Shown here piece after piece: positions 46,101-61,100 of a stretch of 64,000 nucleotides of DNA; position 1 is the first letter of the stretch, and each line of letters starts with the position of its first letter. This DNA comes from Hygrocybe punicea. Lineage: Eukaryota; Basidiomycota; Agaricomycetes; Agaricales; Hygrophoraceae. The notes under the pieces were generated by a model. That model had not been told where the DNA came from. It saw only the letters and a list, made by a program, of their open reading frames with translations, and did no database searches. The stretch lies in NCBI GenBank assembly GCA_963556145.1, contig OY744462.1, positions 7,006,001-7,070,000 on the forward strand, written 5' to 3'. The translations under genes and the position numbers were made by a program.

Positions 46101-49100
46101 TTGCTGCAGTCGACACAAATACTGCTGAGCCACTCGGAGAGCGAGGAATTGCATGGAATTGTTTGGAATTGGTTGGAATTTGCACGGAATTGTCTTTTGA
46201 GCTTGCTGCAGTCGACACAAATACTGCTGAGCCACTCGTGGACCGAGGAATTGCATGGAATTGTTTGGAATTGGTTGGAATTTGCACGGAATTGTCTTTT
46301 GAGCTCACAGGACACATCACAAATACAGCTGAGCCACTCGTGGACCGAGGAATTGCACGGAATTGTTTGGAATTGGTTGGAATTTGCACAGAATTGTCTT
46401 TTGAGCTTGCTGCAGTCGACACAAATACTGCTGAGCCACTCGTGGACCGAGGAATTGCATGGAATTGTTTGGAATTGGTTGGAATTTGCACGGAATTGTC
46501 TTTTGAGCTCACAGGACACATCACAAATACAGCTGAGCCACTCGTGGACCGAGGAATTGCATGGAATTGTTTGGAATTGGTTGGAATTTGCACGGAATTG
46601 TCTTTTGAGCTCACAGGACACATCACAAATACAGCTGAGCCACTCGTGGACCGAGGAATTGCATGGAATTGTTTGGAATTGGTTGGAATTTGCACGGAAT
46701 TGTCTTTTGAGCTTGCTGCAGTCGACACAAATACTGCTGAGCCACTCGTGGACCGAGGAATTGCATGGAATTGTTTGGAATTGGTTGGAATTTGCACGGA
46801 ATTGTCTTTTGAGCTCACAGGACACATCACAAATACAGCTGAGCCACTCGTGGACCGAGGAATTGCATGGAATTGTTTGGAATTGGTTGGAATTTGCACG
46901 GAATTGTCTTTTGAGCTTGCTGCAGTCGACACAAATACTGCTGAGCCACTCGTGGACCGAGGAATTGCATGGAATTGTTTGGAATTGGTTGGAATTTGCA
47001 CGGAATTGTCTTTTGAGCTCACAGGACACATCACAAATACAGCTGAGCCACTCGTGGACCGAGGAATTGCACGGAATTGTTTGGAATTGGTTGGAATTTG
47101 CACAGAATTGTCTTTTGAGCTTGCTGCAGTCGACACAAATACTGCTGAGCCACTCGTGGACCGAGGAATTGCATGGAATTGTTTGGAATTGGTTGGAATT
47201 TGCACGGAATTGTCTTTTGAGCTCACAGGACACATCACAAATACAGCTGAGCCACTCGTGGACCGAGGAATTGCATGGAATTGTTTGGAATTGGTTGGAA
47301 TTTGCACGGAATTGTCTTTTGAGCTCACAGGACACATCACAAATACAGCTGAGCCACTCGTGGACCGAGGAATTGCATGGAATTGTTTGGAATTGGTTGG
47401 AATTTGCACGGAATTGTCTTTTGAGCTTGCTGCAGTCGACACAAATACTGCTGAGCCACTCGTGGACCGAGGAATTGCATGGAATTGTTTGGAATTGGTT
47501 GGAATTTGCACGGAATTGTCTTTTGAGCTCACAGGACACATCACAAATACAGCTGAGCCACTCGTGGACCGAGGAATTGCATGGAATTGTTTGGAATTGG
47601 TTGGAATTTGCACGGAATTGTCTTTTGAGCTTGCTGCAGTCGACACAAATACTGCTGAGCCACTCGTGGACCGAGGAATTGCATGGAATTGTTTGGAATT
47701 GGTTGGAATTTGCACGGAATTGTCTTTTGAGCTCACAGGACACATCACAAATACAGCTGAGCCACTCGTGGACCGAGGAATTGCACGGAATTGTTTGGAA
47801 TTGGTTGGAATTTGCACAGAATTGTCTTTTGAGCTTGCTGCAGTCGACACAAATACTGCTGAGCCACTCGTGGACCGAGGAATTGCATGGAATTGTTTGG
47901 AATTGGTTGGAATTTGCACGGAATTGTCTTTTGAGCTCACAGGACACATCACAAATACAGCTGAGCCACTCGTGGACCGAGGAATTGCATGGAATTGTTT
48001 GGAATTGGTTGGAATTTGCACGGAATTGTCTTTTGAGCTCACAGGACACATCACAAATACAGCTGAGCCACTCGTGGACCGAGGAATTGCATGGAATTGT
48101 TTGGAATTGGTTGGAATTTGCACGGAATTGTCTTTTGAGCTTGCTGCAGTCGACACAAATACTGCTGAGCCACTCGTGGACCGAGGAATTGCATGGAATT
48201 GTTTGGAATTGGTTGGAATTTGCACGGAATTGTCTTTTGAGCTCACAGGACACATCACAAATACAGCTGAGCCACTCGTGGACCGAGGAATTGCATGGAA
48301 TTGTTTGGAATTGGTTGGAATTTGCACGGAATTGTCTTTTGAGCTTGCTGCAGTCGACACAAATACTGCTGAGCCACTCGTGGACCGAGGAATTGCATGG
48401 AATTGTTTGGAATTGGTTGGAATTTGCACGGAATTGTCTTTTGAGCTCACAGGACACATCACAAATACAGCTGAGCCACTCGTGGACCGAGGAATTGCAC
48501 GGAATTGTTTGGAATTGGTTGGAATTTGCACAGAATTGTCTTTTGAGCTTGCTGCAGTCGACACAAATACTGCTGAGCCACTCGTGGACCGAGGAATTGC
48601 ATGGAATTGTTTGGAATTGGTTGGAATTTGCACGGAATTGTCTTTTGAGCTCACAGGACACATCACAAATACAGCTGAGCCACTCGTGGACCGAGGAATT
48701 GCATGGAATTGTTTGGAATTGGTTGGAATTTGCACGGAATTGTCTTTTGAGCTCACAGGACACATCACAAATACAGCTGAGCCACTCGTGGACCGAGGAA
48801 TTGCATGGAATTGTTTGGAATTGGTTGGAATTTGCACGGAATTGTCTTTTGAGCTTGCTGCAGTCGACACAAATACTGCTGAGCCACTCGTGGACCGAGG
48901 AATTGCATGGAATTGTTTGGAATTGGTTGGAATTTGCACGGAATTGTCTTTTGAGCTCACAGGACACATCACAAATACAGCTGAGCCACTCGTGGACCGA
49001 GGAATTGCACGGAATTGTTTGGAATTGGTTGGAATTTGCACAGAATTGTCTTTTGAGCTTGCTGCAGTCGACACAAATACTGCTGAGCCACTCGTGGACC

Positions 49101-52100
49101 GAGGAATTGCATGGAATTGTTTGGAATTGGTTGGAATTTGCACGGAATTGTCTTTTGAGCTCACAGGACACATCACAAATACAGCTGAGCCACTCGTGGA
49201 CCGAGGAATTGCATGGAATTGTTTGGAATTGGTTGGAATTTGCACGGAATTGTCTTTTGAGCTCACAGGACACATCACAAATACAGCTGAGCCACTCGTG
49301 GACCGAGGAATTGCATGGAATTGTTTGGAATTGGTTGGAATTTGCACGGAATTGTCTTTTGAGCTTGCTGCAGTCGACACAAATACTGCTGAGCCACTCG
49401 GAGAGCGAGGAATTGCATGGAATTGTTTGGAATTGGTTGGAATTTGCACGGAATTGTCTTTTGAGCTTGCTGCAGTCGACACAAATACTGCTGAGCCACT
49501 CGTGGACCGAGGAATTGCATGGAATTGTTTGGAATTGGTTGGAATTTGCACGGAATTGTCTTTTGAGCTCACAGGACACATCACAAATACAGCTGAGCCA
49601 CTCGTGGACCGAGGAATTGCACGGAATTGTTTGGAATTGGTTGGAATTTGCACAGAATTGTCTTTTGAGCTTGCTGCAGTCGACACAAATACTGCTGAGC
49701 CACTCGTGGACCGAGGAATTGCATGGAATTGTTTGGAATTGGTTGGAATTTGCACGGAATTGTCTTTTGAGCTCACAGGACACATCACAAATACAGCTGA
49801 GCCACTCGTGGACCGAGGAATTGCATGGAATTGTTTGGAATTGGTTGGAATTTGCACGGAATTGTCTTTTGAGCTTGCTGCAGTCGACACAAATACTGCT
49901 GAGCCACTCGTGGACCGAGGAATTGCATGGAATTGTTTGGAATTGGTTGGAATTTGCACGGAATTGTCTTTTGAGCTCACAGGACACATCACAAATACAG
50001 CTGAGCCACTCGTGGACCGAGGAATTGCATGGAATTGTTTGGAATTGGTTGGAATTTGCACGGAATTGTCTTTTGAGCTTGCTGCAGTCGACACAAATAC
50101 TGCTGAGCCACTCGTGGACCGAGGAATTGCATGGAATTGTTTGGAATTGGTTGGAATTTGCACGGAATTGTCTTTTGAGCTCACAGGACACATCACAAAT
50201 ACAGCTGAGCCACTCGTGGACCGAGGAATTGCATGGAATTGTTTGGAATTGGTTGGAATTTGCACGGAATTGTCTTTTGAGCTTGCTGCAGTCGACACAA
50301 ATACTGCTGAGCCACTCGTGGACCGAGGAATTGCATGGAATTGTTTGGAATTGGTTGGAATTTGCACGGAATTGTCTTTTGAGCTTGCTGCAGTCGACAC
50401 AAATACTGCTGAGCCACTCGTGGACCGAGGAATTGCATGGAATTGTTTGGAATTGGTTGGAATTTGCACGGAATTGTCTTTTGAGCTTGCTGCAGTCGAC
50501 ACAAATACTGCTGAGCCACTCGTGGACCGAGGAATTGCATGGAATTGTTTGGAATTGGTTGGAATTTGCACGGAATTGTCTTTTGAGCTTGCTGCAGTCG
50601 ACACAAATACTGCTGAGCCACTCGTGGACCGAGGAATTGCACGGAATTGTTTGGAATTGGTTGGAATTTGCACAGAATTGTCTTTTGAGCTTGCTGCAGT
50701 CGACACAAATACAGCTGAGCCACTCGTGGACCGAGGAATTGCACGGAATTGTTTGGAATTGGTTGGAATTTGCACAGAATTGTCTTTTGAGCTTGCTGCA
50801 GTCGACACAAATACTGCTGAGCCACTCGGAGAGCGAGGAATTGCATGGAATTGTTTGGAATTGGTTGGAATTTGCACGGAATTGTCTTTTGAGCTTGCTG
50901 CAGTCGACACAAATACTGCTGAGCCACTCGTGGACCGAGGAATTGCATGGAATTGTTTGGAATTGGTTGGAATTTGCACGGAATTGTCTTTTGAGCTTGC
51001 TGCAGTCGACACAAATACTGCTGAGCCACTCGTGGACCGAGGAATTGCATGGAATTGTTTGGAATTGGTTGGAATTTGCACGGAATTGTCTTTTGAGCTC
51101 ACAGGACACATCACAAATACAGCTGAGCCACTCGTGGACCGAGGAATTGCATGGAATTGTTTGGAATTGGTTGGAATTTGCACGGAATTGTCTTTTGAGC
51201 TTGCTGCAGTCGACACAAATACTGCTGAGCCACTCGTGGACCGAGGAATTGCATGGAATTGTTTGGAATTGGTTGGAATTTGCACGGAATTGTCTTTTGA
51301 GCTTGCTGCAGTCGACACAAATACAGCTGAGCCACTCGTGGACCGAGGAATTGCACGGAATTGTTTGGAATTGGTTGGAATTTGCACAGAATTGTCTTTT
51401 GAGCTTGCTGCAGTCGACACAAATACTGCTGAGCCACTCGGAGAGCGAGGAATTGCATGGAATTGTTTGGAATTGGTTGGAATTTGCACGGAATTGTCTT
51501 TTGAGCTTGCTGCAGTCGACACAAATACTGCTGAGCCACTCGTGGACCGAGGAATTGCATGGAATTGTTTGGAATTGGTTGGAATTTGCACGGAATTGTC
51601 TTTTGAGCTTGCTGCAGTCGACACAAATACTGCTGAGCCACTCGTGGACCGAGGAATTGCATGGAATTGTTTGGAATTGGTTGGAATTTGCACGGAATTG
51701 TCTTTTGAGCTTGCTGCAGTCGACACAAATACTGCTGAGCCACTCGTGGACCGAGGAATTGCATGGAATTGTTTGGAATTGGTTGGAATTTGCACGGAAT
51801 TGTCTTTTGAGCTTGCTGCAGTCGACACAAATACTGCTGAGCCACTCGTGGACCGAGGAATTGCATGGAATTGTTTGGAATTGGTTGGAATTTGCACGGA
51901 ATTGTCTTTTGAGCTTGCTGCAGTCGACACAAATACTGCTGAGCCACTCGTGGACCGAGGAATTGCATGGAATTGTTTGGAATTGGTTGGAATTTGCACG
52001 GAATTGTCTTTTGAGCTTGCTGCAGTCGACACAAATACTGCTGAGCCACTCGTGGACCGAGGAATTGCATGGAATTGTTTGGAATTGGTTGGAATTTGCA

Positions 52101-55100
52101 CGGAATTGTCTTTTGAGCTTGCTGCAGTCGACACAAATACTGCTGAGCCACTCGTGGACCGAGGAATTGCATGGAATTGTTTGGAATTGGTTGGAATTTG
52201 CACGGAATTGTCTTTTGAGCTTGCTGCAGTCGACACAAATACTGCTGAGCCACTCGTGGACCGAGGAATTGCATGGAATTGTTTGGAATTGGTTGGAATT
52301 TGCACGGAATTGTCTTTTGAGCTCACAGGACACATCACAAATACAGCTGAGCCACTCGTGGACCGAGGAATTGCATGGAATTGTTTGGAATTGGTTGGAA
52401 TTTGCACGGAATTGTCTTTTGAGCTTGCTGCAGTCGACACAAATACTGCTGAGCCACTCGTGGACCGAGGAATTGCATGGAATTGTTTGGAATTGGTTGG
52501 AATTTGCACGGAATTGTCTTTTGAGCTTGCTGCAGTCGACACAAATACAGCTGAGCCACTCGTGGACCGAGGAATTGCACGGAATTGTTTGGAATTGGTT
52601 GGAATTTGCACAGAATTGTCTTTTGAGCTTGCTGCAGTCGACACAAATACTGCTGAGCCACTCGGAGAGCGAGGAATTGCATGGAATTGTTTGGAATTGG
52701 TTGGAATTTGCACGGAATTGTCTTTTGAGCTTGCTGCAGTCGACACAAATACTGCTGAGCCACTCGTGGACCGAGGAATTGCATGGAATTGTTTGGAATT
52801 GGTTGGAATTTGCACGGAATTGTCTTTTGAGCTTGCTGCAGTCGACACAAATACTGCTGAGCCACTCGTGGACCGAGGAATTGCATGGAATTGTTTGGAA
52901 TTGGTTGGAATTTGCACGGAATTGTCTTTTGAGCTTGCTGCAGTCGACACAAATACTGCTGAGCCACTCGTGGACCGAGGAATTGCATGGAATTGTTTGG
53001 AATTGGTTGGAATTTGCACGGAATTGTCTTTTGAGCTCACAGGACACATCACAAATACAGCTGAGCCACTCGTGGACCGAGGAATTGCATGGAATTGTTT
53101 GGAATTGGTTGGAATTTGCACGGAATTGTCTTTTGAGCTTGCTGCAGTCGACACAAATACTGCTGAGCCACTCGTGGACCGAGGAATTGCATGGAATTGT
53201 TTGGAATTGGTTGGAATTTGCACGGAATTGTCTTTTGAGCTTGCTGCAGTCGACACAAATACAGCTGAGCCACTCGTGGACCGAGGAATTGCACGGAATT
53301 GTTTGGAATTGGTTGGAATTTGCACAGAATTGTCTTTTGAGCTTGCTGCAGTCGACACAAATACAGCTGAGCCACTCGTGGACCGAGGAATTGCACGGAA
53401 TTGTTTGGAATTGGTTGGAATTTGCACAGAATTGTCTTTTGAGCTTGCTGCAGTCGACACAAATACAGCTGAGCCACTCGTGGACCGAGGAATTGCACGG
53501 AATTGTTTGGAATTGGTTGGAATTTGCACAGAATTGTCTTTTGAGCTTGCTGCAGTCGACACAAATACTGCTGAGCCACTCGGAGAGCGAGGAATTGCAT
53601 GGAATTGTTTGGAATTGGTTGGAATTTGCACGGAATTGTCTTTTGAGCTTGCTGCAGTCGACACAAATACTGCTGAGCCACTCGTGGACCGAGGAATTGC
53701 ATGGAATTGTTTGGAATTGGTTGGAATTTGCACGGAATTGTCTTTTGAGCTTGCTGCAGTCGACACAAATACTGCTGAGCCACTCGTGGACCGAGGAATT
53801 GCATGGAATTGTTTGGAATTGGTTGGAATTTGCACGGAATTGTCTTTTGAGCTTGCTGCAGTCGACACAAATACTGCTGAGCCACTCGTGGACCGAGGAA
53901 TTGCATGGAATTGTTTGGAATTGGTTGGAATTTGCACGGAATTGTCTTTTGAGCTTGCTGCAGTCGACACAAATACTGCTGAGCCACTCGTGGACCGAGG
54001 AATTGCATGGAATTGTTTGGAATTGGTTGGAATTTGCACGGAATTGTCTTTTGAGCTCACAGGACACATCACAAATACAGCTGAGCCACTCGTGGACCGA
54101 GGAATTGCATGGAATTGTTTGGAATTGGTTGGAATTTGCACGGAATTGTCTTTTGAGCTTGCTGCAGTCGACACAAATACTGCTGAGCCACTCGTGGACC
54201 GAGGAATTGCATGGAATTGTTTGGAATTGGTTGGAATTTGCACGGAATTGTCTTTTGAGCTTGCTGCAGTCGACACAAATACAGCTGAGCCACTCGTGGA
54301 CCGAGGAATTGCACGGAATTGTTTGGAATTGGTTGGAATTTGCACAGAATTGTCTTTTGAGCTTGCTGCAGTCGACACAAATACAGCTGAGCCACTCGTG
54401 GACCGAGGAATTGCACGGAATTGTTTGGAATTGGTTGGAATTTGCACAGAATTGTCTTTTGAGCTTGCTGCAGTCGACACAAATACAGCTGAGCCACTCG
54501 TGGACCGAGGAATTGCACGGAATTGTTTGGAATTGGTTGGAATTTGCACAGAATTGTCTTTTGAGCTTGCTGCAGTCGACACAAATACTGCTGAGCCACT
54601 CGGAGAGCGAGGAATTGCATGGAATTGTTTGGAATTGGTTGGAATTTGCACGGAATTGTCTTTTGAGCTTGCTGCAGTCGACACAAATACTGCTGAGCCA
54701 CTCGTGGACCGAGGAATTGCATGGAATTGTTTGGAATTGGTTGGAATTTGCACGGAATTGTCTTTTGAGCTTGCTGCAGTCGACACAAATACTGCTGAGC
54801 CACTCGTGGACCGAGGAATTGCATGGAATTGTTTGGAATTGGTTGGAATTTGCACGGAATTGTCTTTTGAGCTCACAGGACACATCACAAATACAGCTGA
54901 GCCACTCGTGGACCGAGGAATTGCATGGAATTGTTTGGAATTGGTTGGAATTTGCACGGAATTGTCTTTTGAGCTTGCTGCAGTCGACACAAATACTGCT
55001 GAGCCACTCGTGGACCGAGGAATTGCATGGAATTGTTTGGAATTGGTTGGAATTTGCACGGAATTGTCTTTTGAGCTTGCTGCAGTCGACACAAATACAG

Positions 55101-58100
55101 CTGAGCCACTCGTGGACCGAGGAATTGCACGGAATTGTTTGGAATTGGTTGGAATTTGCACAGAATTGTCTTTTGAGCTTGCTGCAGTCGACACAAATAC
55201 TGCTGAGCCACTCGGAGAGCGAGGAATTGCATGGAATTGTTTGGAATTGGTTGGAATTTGCACGGAATTGTCTTTTGAGCTTGCTGCAGTCGACACAAAT
55301 ACTGCTGAGCCACTCGTGGACCGAGGAATTGCATGGAATTGTTTGGAATTGGTTGGAATTTGCACGGAATTGTCTTTTGAGCTCACAGGACACATCACAA
55401 ATACAGCTGAGCCACTCGTGGACCGAGGAATTGCATGGAATTGTTTGGAATTGGTTGGAATTTGCACGGAATTGTCTTTTGAGCTTGCTGCAGTCGACAC
55501 AAATACTGCTGAGCCACTCGTGGACCGAGGAATTGCATGGAATTGTTTGGAATTGGTTGGAATTTGCACGGAATTGTCTTTTGAGCTTGCTGCAGTCGAC
55601 ACAAATACAGCTGAGCCACTCGTGGACCGAGGAATTGCACGGAATTGTTTGGAATTGGTTGGAATTTGCACAGAATTGTCTTTTGAGCTTGCTGCAGTCG
55701 ACACAAATACTGCTGAGCCACTCGGAGAGCGAGGAATTGCATGGAATTGTTTGGAATTGGTTGGAATTTGCACGGAATTGTCTTTTGAGCTTGCTGCAGT
55801 CGACACAAATACTGCTGAGCCACTCGTGGACCGAGGAATTGCATGGAATTGTTTGGAATTGGTTGGAATTTGCACGGAATTGTCTTTTGAGCTTGCTGCA
55901 GTCGACACAAATACTGCTGAGCCACTCGTGGACCGAGGAATTGCATGGAATTGTTTGGAATTGGTTGGAATTTGCACGGAATTGTCTTTTGAGCTTGCTG
56001 CAGTCGACACAAATACTGCTGAGCCACTCGTGGACCGAGGAATTGCATGGAATTGTTTGGAATTGGTTGGAATTTGCACGGAATTGTCTTTTGAGCTTGC
56101 TGCAGTCGACACAAATACTGCTGAGCCACTCGTGGACCGAGGAATTGCATGGAATTGTTTGGAATTGGTTGGAATTTGCACGGAATTGTCTTTTGAGCTT
56201 GCTGCAGTCGACACAAATACAGCTGAGCCACTCGTGGACCGAGGAATTGCACGGAATTGTTTGGAATTGGTTGGAATTTGCACAGAATTGTCTTTTGAGC
56301 TTGCTGCAGTCGACACAAATACTGCTGAGCCACTCGGAGAGCGAGGAATTGCATGGAATTGTTTGGAATTGGTTGGAATTTGCACGGAATTGTCTTTTGA
56401 GCTTGCTGCAGTCGACACAAATACTGCTGAGCCACTCGTGGACCGAGGAATTGCATGGAATTGTTTGGAATTGGTTGGAATTTGCACGGAATTGTCTTTT
56501 GAGCTTGCTGCAGTCGACACAAATACTGCTGAGCCACTCGTGGACCGAGGAATTGCATGGAATTGTTTGGAATTGGTTGGAATTTGCACGGAATTGTCTT
56601 TTGAGCTTGCTGCAGTCGACACAAATACTGCTGAGCCACTCGTGGACCGAGGAATTGCATGGAATTGTTTGGAATTGGTTGGAATTTGCACGGAATTGTC
56701 TTTTGAGCTCACAGGACACATCACAAATACAGCTGAGCCACTCGTGGACCGAGGAATTGCATGGAATTGTTTGGAATTGGTTGGAATTTGCACGGAATTG
56801 TCTTTTGAGCTTGCTGCAGTCGACACAAATACTGCTGAGCCACTCGTGGACCGAGGAATTGCATGGAATTGTTTGGAATTGGTTGGAATTTGCACGGAAT
56901 TGTCTTTTGAGCTTGCTGCAGTCGACACAAATACTGCTGAGCCACTCGTGGACCGAGGAATTGCATGGAATTGTTTGGAATTGGTTGGAATTTGCACGGA
57001 ATTGTCTTTTGAGCTTGCTGCAGTCGACACAAATACAGCTGAGCCACTCGTGGACCGAGGAATTGCACGGAATTGTTTGGAATTGGTTGGAATTTGCACA
57101 GAATTGTCTTTTGAGCTTGCTGCAGTCGACACAAATACTGCTGAGCCACTCGTGGACCGAGGAATTGCATGGAATTGTTTGGAATTGGTTGGAATTTGCA
57201 CGGAATTGTCTTTTGAGCTCACAGGACACATCACAAATACAGCTGAGCCACTCGGAGAGCGAGGAATTGCATGGAATTGTTTGGAATTGGTTGGAATTTG
57301 CACGGAATTGTCTTTTGAGCTTGCTGCAGTCGACACAAATACTGCTGAGCCACTCGTGGACCGAGGAATTGCATGGAATTGTTTGGAATTGGTTGGAATT
57401 TGCATGGAATTGTCTTTTGAGCTTGCTGCAGTCGACACAAATACTGCTGAGCCACTCGTGGACCGAGGAATTGCATGGAATTGTTTGGAATTGGTTGGAA
57501 TTTGCACGGAATTGTCTTTTGAGCTTGCTGCAGTCGACACAAATACTGCTGAGCCACTCGTGGACCGAGGAATTGCATGGAATTGTTTGGAATTGGTTGG
57601 AATTTGCACGGAATTGTCTTTTGAGCTCACAGGACACATCACAAATACAGCTGAGCCACTCGGAGAGCGAGGAATTGCATGGAATTGTTTGGAATTGGTT
57701 GGAATTTGCACGGAATTGTCTTTTGAGCTCACAGGACACATCACAAATACAGCTGAGCCACTCGGAGAGCGAGGAATTGCATGGAATTGTTTGGAATTGG
57801 TTGGAATTTGCACGGAATTGTCTTTTGAGCTCACAGGACACATCACAAATACAGCTGAGCCACTCGGAGAGCGAGGAATTGCATGGAATTGTTTGGAATT
57901 GGTTGGAATTTGCACGGAATTGTCTTTTGAGCTTGCTGCAGTCGACACAAATACTGCTGAGCCACTCGTGGACCGAGGAATTGCATGGAATTGTTTGGAA
58001 TTGGTTGGAATTTGCATGGAATTGTCTTTTGAGCTTGCTGCAGTCGACACAAATACTGCTGAGCCACTCGTGGACCGAGGAATTGCATGGAATTGTTTGG

Positions 58101-61100
58101 AATTGGTTGGAATTTGCACGGAATTGTCTTTTGAGCTTGCTGCAGTCGACACAAATACTGCTGAGCCACTCGTGGACCGAGGAATTGCATGGAATTGTTT
58201 GGAATTGGTTGGAATTTGCACGGAATTGTCTTTTGAGCTCACAGGACACATCACAAATACAGCTGAGCCACTCGGAGAGCGAGGAATTGCATGGAATTGT
58301 TTGGAATTGGTTGGAATTTGCACGGAATTGTCTTTTGAGCTCACAGGACACATCACAAATACAGCTGAGCCACTCGGAGAGCGAGGAATTGCATGGAATT
58401 GTTTGGAATTGGTTGGAATTTGCACGGAATTGTCTTTTGAGCTCACAGGACACATCACAAATACAGCTGAGCCACTCGGAGAGCGAGGAATTGCATGGAA
58501 TTGTTTGGAATTGGTTGGAATTTGCACGGAATTGTCTTTTGAGCTTGCTGCAGTCGACACAAATACTGCTGAGCCACTCGTGGACCGAGGAATTGCATGG
58601 AATTGTTTGGAATTGGTTGGAATTTGCACGGAATTGTCTTTTGAGCTTGCTGCAGTCGACACAAATACTGCTGAGCCACTCGTGGACCGAGGAATTGCAT
58701 GGAATTGTTTGGAATTGGTTGGAATTTGCACGGAATTGTCTTTTGAGCTCACAGGACACATCACAAATACAGCTGAGCCACTCGTGGACCGAGGAATTGC
58801 ATGGAATTGTTTGGAATTGGTTGGAATTTGCACGGAATTGTCTTTTGAGCTTGCTGCAGTCGACACAAATACTGCTGAGCCACTCGTGGACCGAGGAATT
58901 GCATGGAATTGTTTGGAATTGGTTGGAATTTGCACGGAATTGTCTTTTGAGCTTGCTGCAGTCGACACAAATACTGCTGAGCCACTCGTGGACCGAGGAA
59001 TTGCATGGAATTGTTTGGAATTGGTTGGAATTTGCACGGAATTGTCTTTTGAGCTTGCTGCAGTCGACACAAATACAGCTGAGCCACTCGTGGACCGAGG
59101 AATTGCACGGAATTGTTTGGAATTGGTTGGAATTTGCACAGAATTGTCTTTTGAGCTTGCTGCAGTCGACACAAATACTGCTGAGCCACTCGTGGACCGA
59201 GGAATTGCATGGAATTGTTTGGAATTGGTTGGAATTTGCACGGAATTGTCTTTTGAGCTCACAGGACACATCACAAATACAGCTGAGCCACTCGGAGAGC
59301 GAGGAATTGCATGGAATTGTTTGGAATTGGTTGGAATTTGCACGGAATTGTCTTTTGAGCTTGCTGCAGTCGACACAAATACTGCTGAGCCACTCGTGGA
59401 CCGAGGAATTGCATGGAATTGTTTGGAATTGGTTGGAATTTGCATGGAATTGTCTTTTGAGCTTGCTGCAGTCGACACAAATACTGCTGAGCCACTCGTG
59501 GACCGAGGAATTGCATGGAATTGTTTGGAATTGGTTGGAATTTGCACGGAATTGTCTTTTGAGCTTGCTGCAGTCGACACAAATACTGCTGAGCCACTCG
59601 TGGACCGAGGAATTGCATGGAATTGTTTGGAATTGGTTGGAATTTGCACGGAATTGTCTTTTGAGCTCACAGGACACATCACAAATACAGCTGAGCCACT
59701 CGGAGAGCGAGGAATTGCATGGAATTGTTTGGAATTGGTTGGAATTTGCACGGAATTGTCTTTTGAGCTCACAGGACACATCACAAATACAGCTGAGCCA
59801 CTCGGAGAGCGAGGAATTGCATGGAATTGTTTGGAATTGGTTGGAATTTGCACGGAATTGTCTTTTGAGCTCACAGGACACATCACAAATACAGCTGAGC
59901 CACTCGGAGAGCGAGGAATTGCATGGAATTGTTTGGAATTGGTTGGAATTTGCACGGAATTGTCTTTTGAGCTTGCTGCAGTCGACACAAATACTGCTGA
60001 GCCACTCGTGGACCGAGGAATTGCATGGAATTGTTTGGAATTGGTTGGAATTTGCATGGAATTGTCTTTTGAGCTTGCTGCAGTCGACACAAATACTGCT
60101 GAGCCACTCGTGGACCGAGGAATTGCATGGAATTGTTTGGAATTGGTTGGAATTTGCATGGAATTGTCTTTTGAGCTTGCTGCAGTCGACACAAATACTG
60201 CTGAGCCACTCGTGGACCGAGGAATTGCATGGAATTGTTTGGAATTGGTTGGAATTTGCACGGAATTGTCTTTTGAGCTTGCTGCAGTCGACACAAATAC
60301 TGCTGAGCCACTCGTGGACCGAGGAATTGCATGGAATTGTTTGGAATTGGTTGGAATTTGCACGGAATTGTCTTTTGAGCTCACAGGACACATCACAAAT
60401 ACAGCTGAGCCACTCGGAGAGCGAGGAATTGCATGGAATTGTTTGGAATTGGTTGGAATTTGCACGGAATTGTCTTTTGAGCTCACAGGACACATCACAA
60501 ATACAGCTGAGCCACTCGGAGAGCGAGGAATTGCATGGAATTGTTTGGAATTGGTTGGAATTTGCACGGAATTGTCTTTTGAGCTCACAGGACACATCAC
60601 AAATACAGCTGAGCCACTCGGAGAGCGAGGAATTGCATGGAATTGTTTGGAATTGGTTGGAATTTGCACGGAATTGTCTTTTGAGCTTGCTGCAGTCGAC
60701 ACAAATACTGCTGAGCCACTCGTGGACCGAGGAATTGCATGGAATTGTTTGGAATTGGTTGGAATTTGCATGGAATTGTCTTTTGAGCTTGCTGCAGTCG
60801 ACACAAATACTGCTGAGCCACTCGTGGACCGAGGAATTGCATGGAATTGTTTGGAATTGGTTGGAATTTGCACGGAATTGTCTTTTGAGCTTGCTGCAGT
60901 CGACACAAATACTGCTGAGCCACTCGTGGACCGAGGAATTGCATGGAATTGTTTGGAATTGGTTGGAATTTGCACGGAATTGTCTTTTGAGCTCACAGGA
61001 CACATCACAAATACAGCTGAGCCACTCGGAGAGCGAGGAATTGCATGGAATTGTTTGGAATTGGTTGGAATTTGCACGGAATTGTCTTTTGAGCTCACAG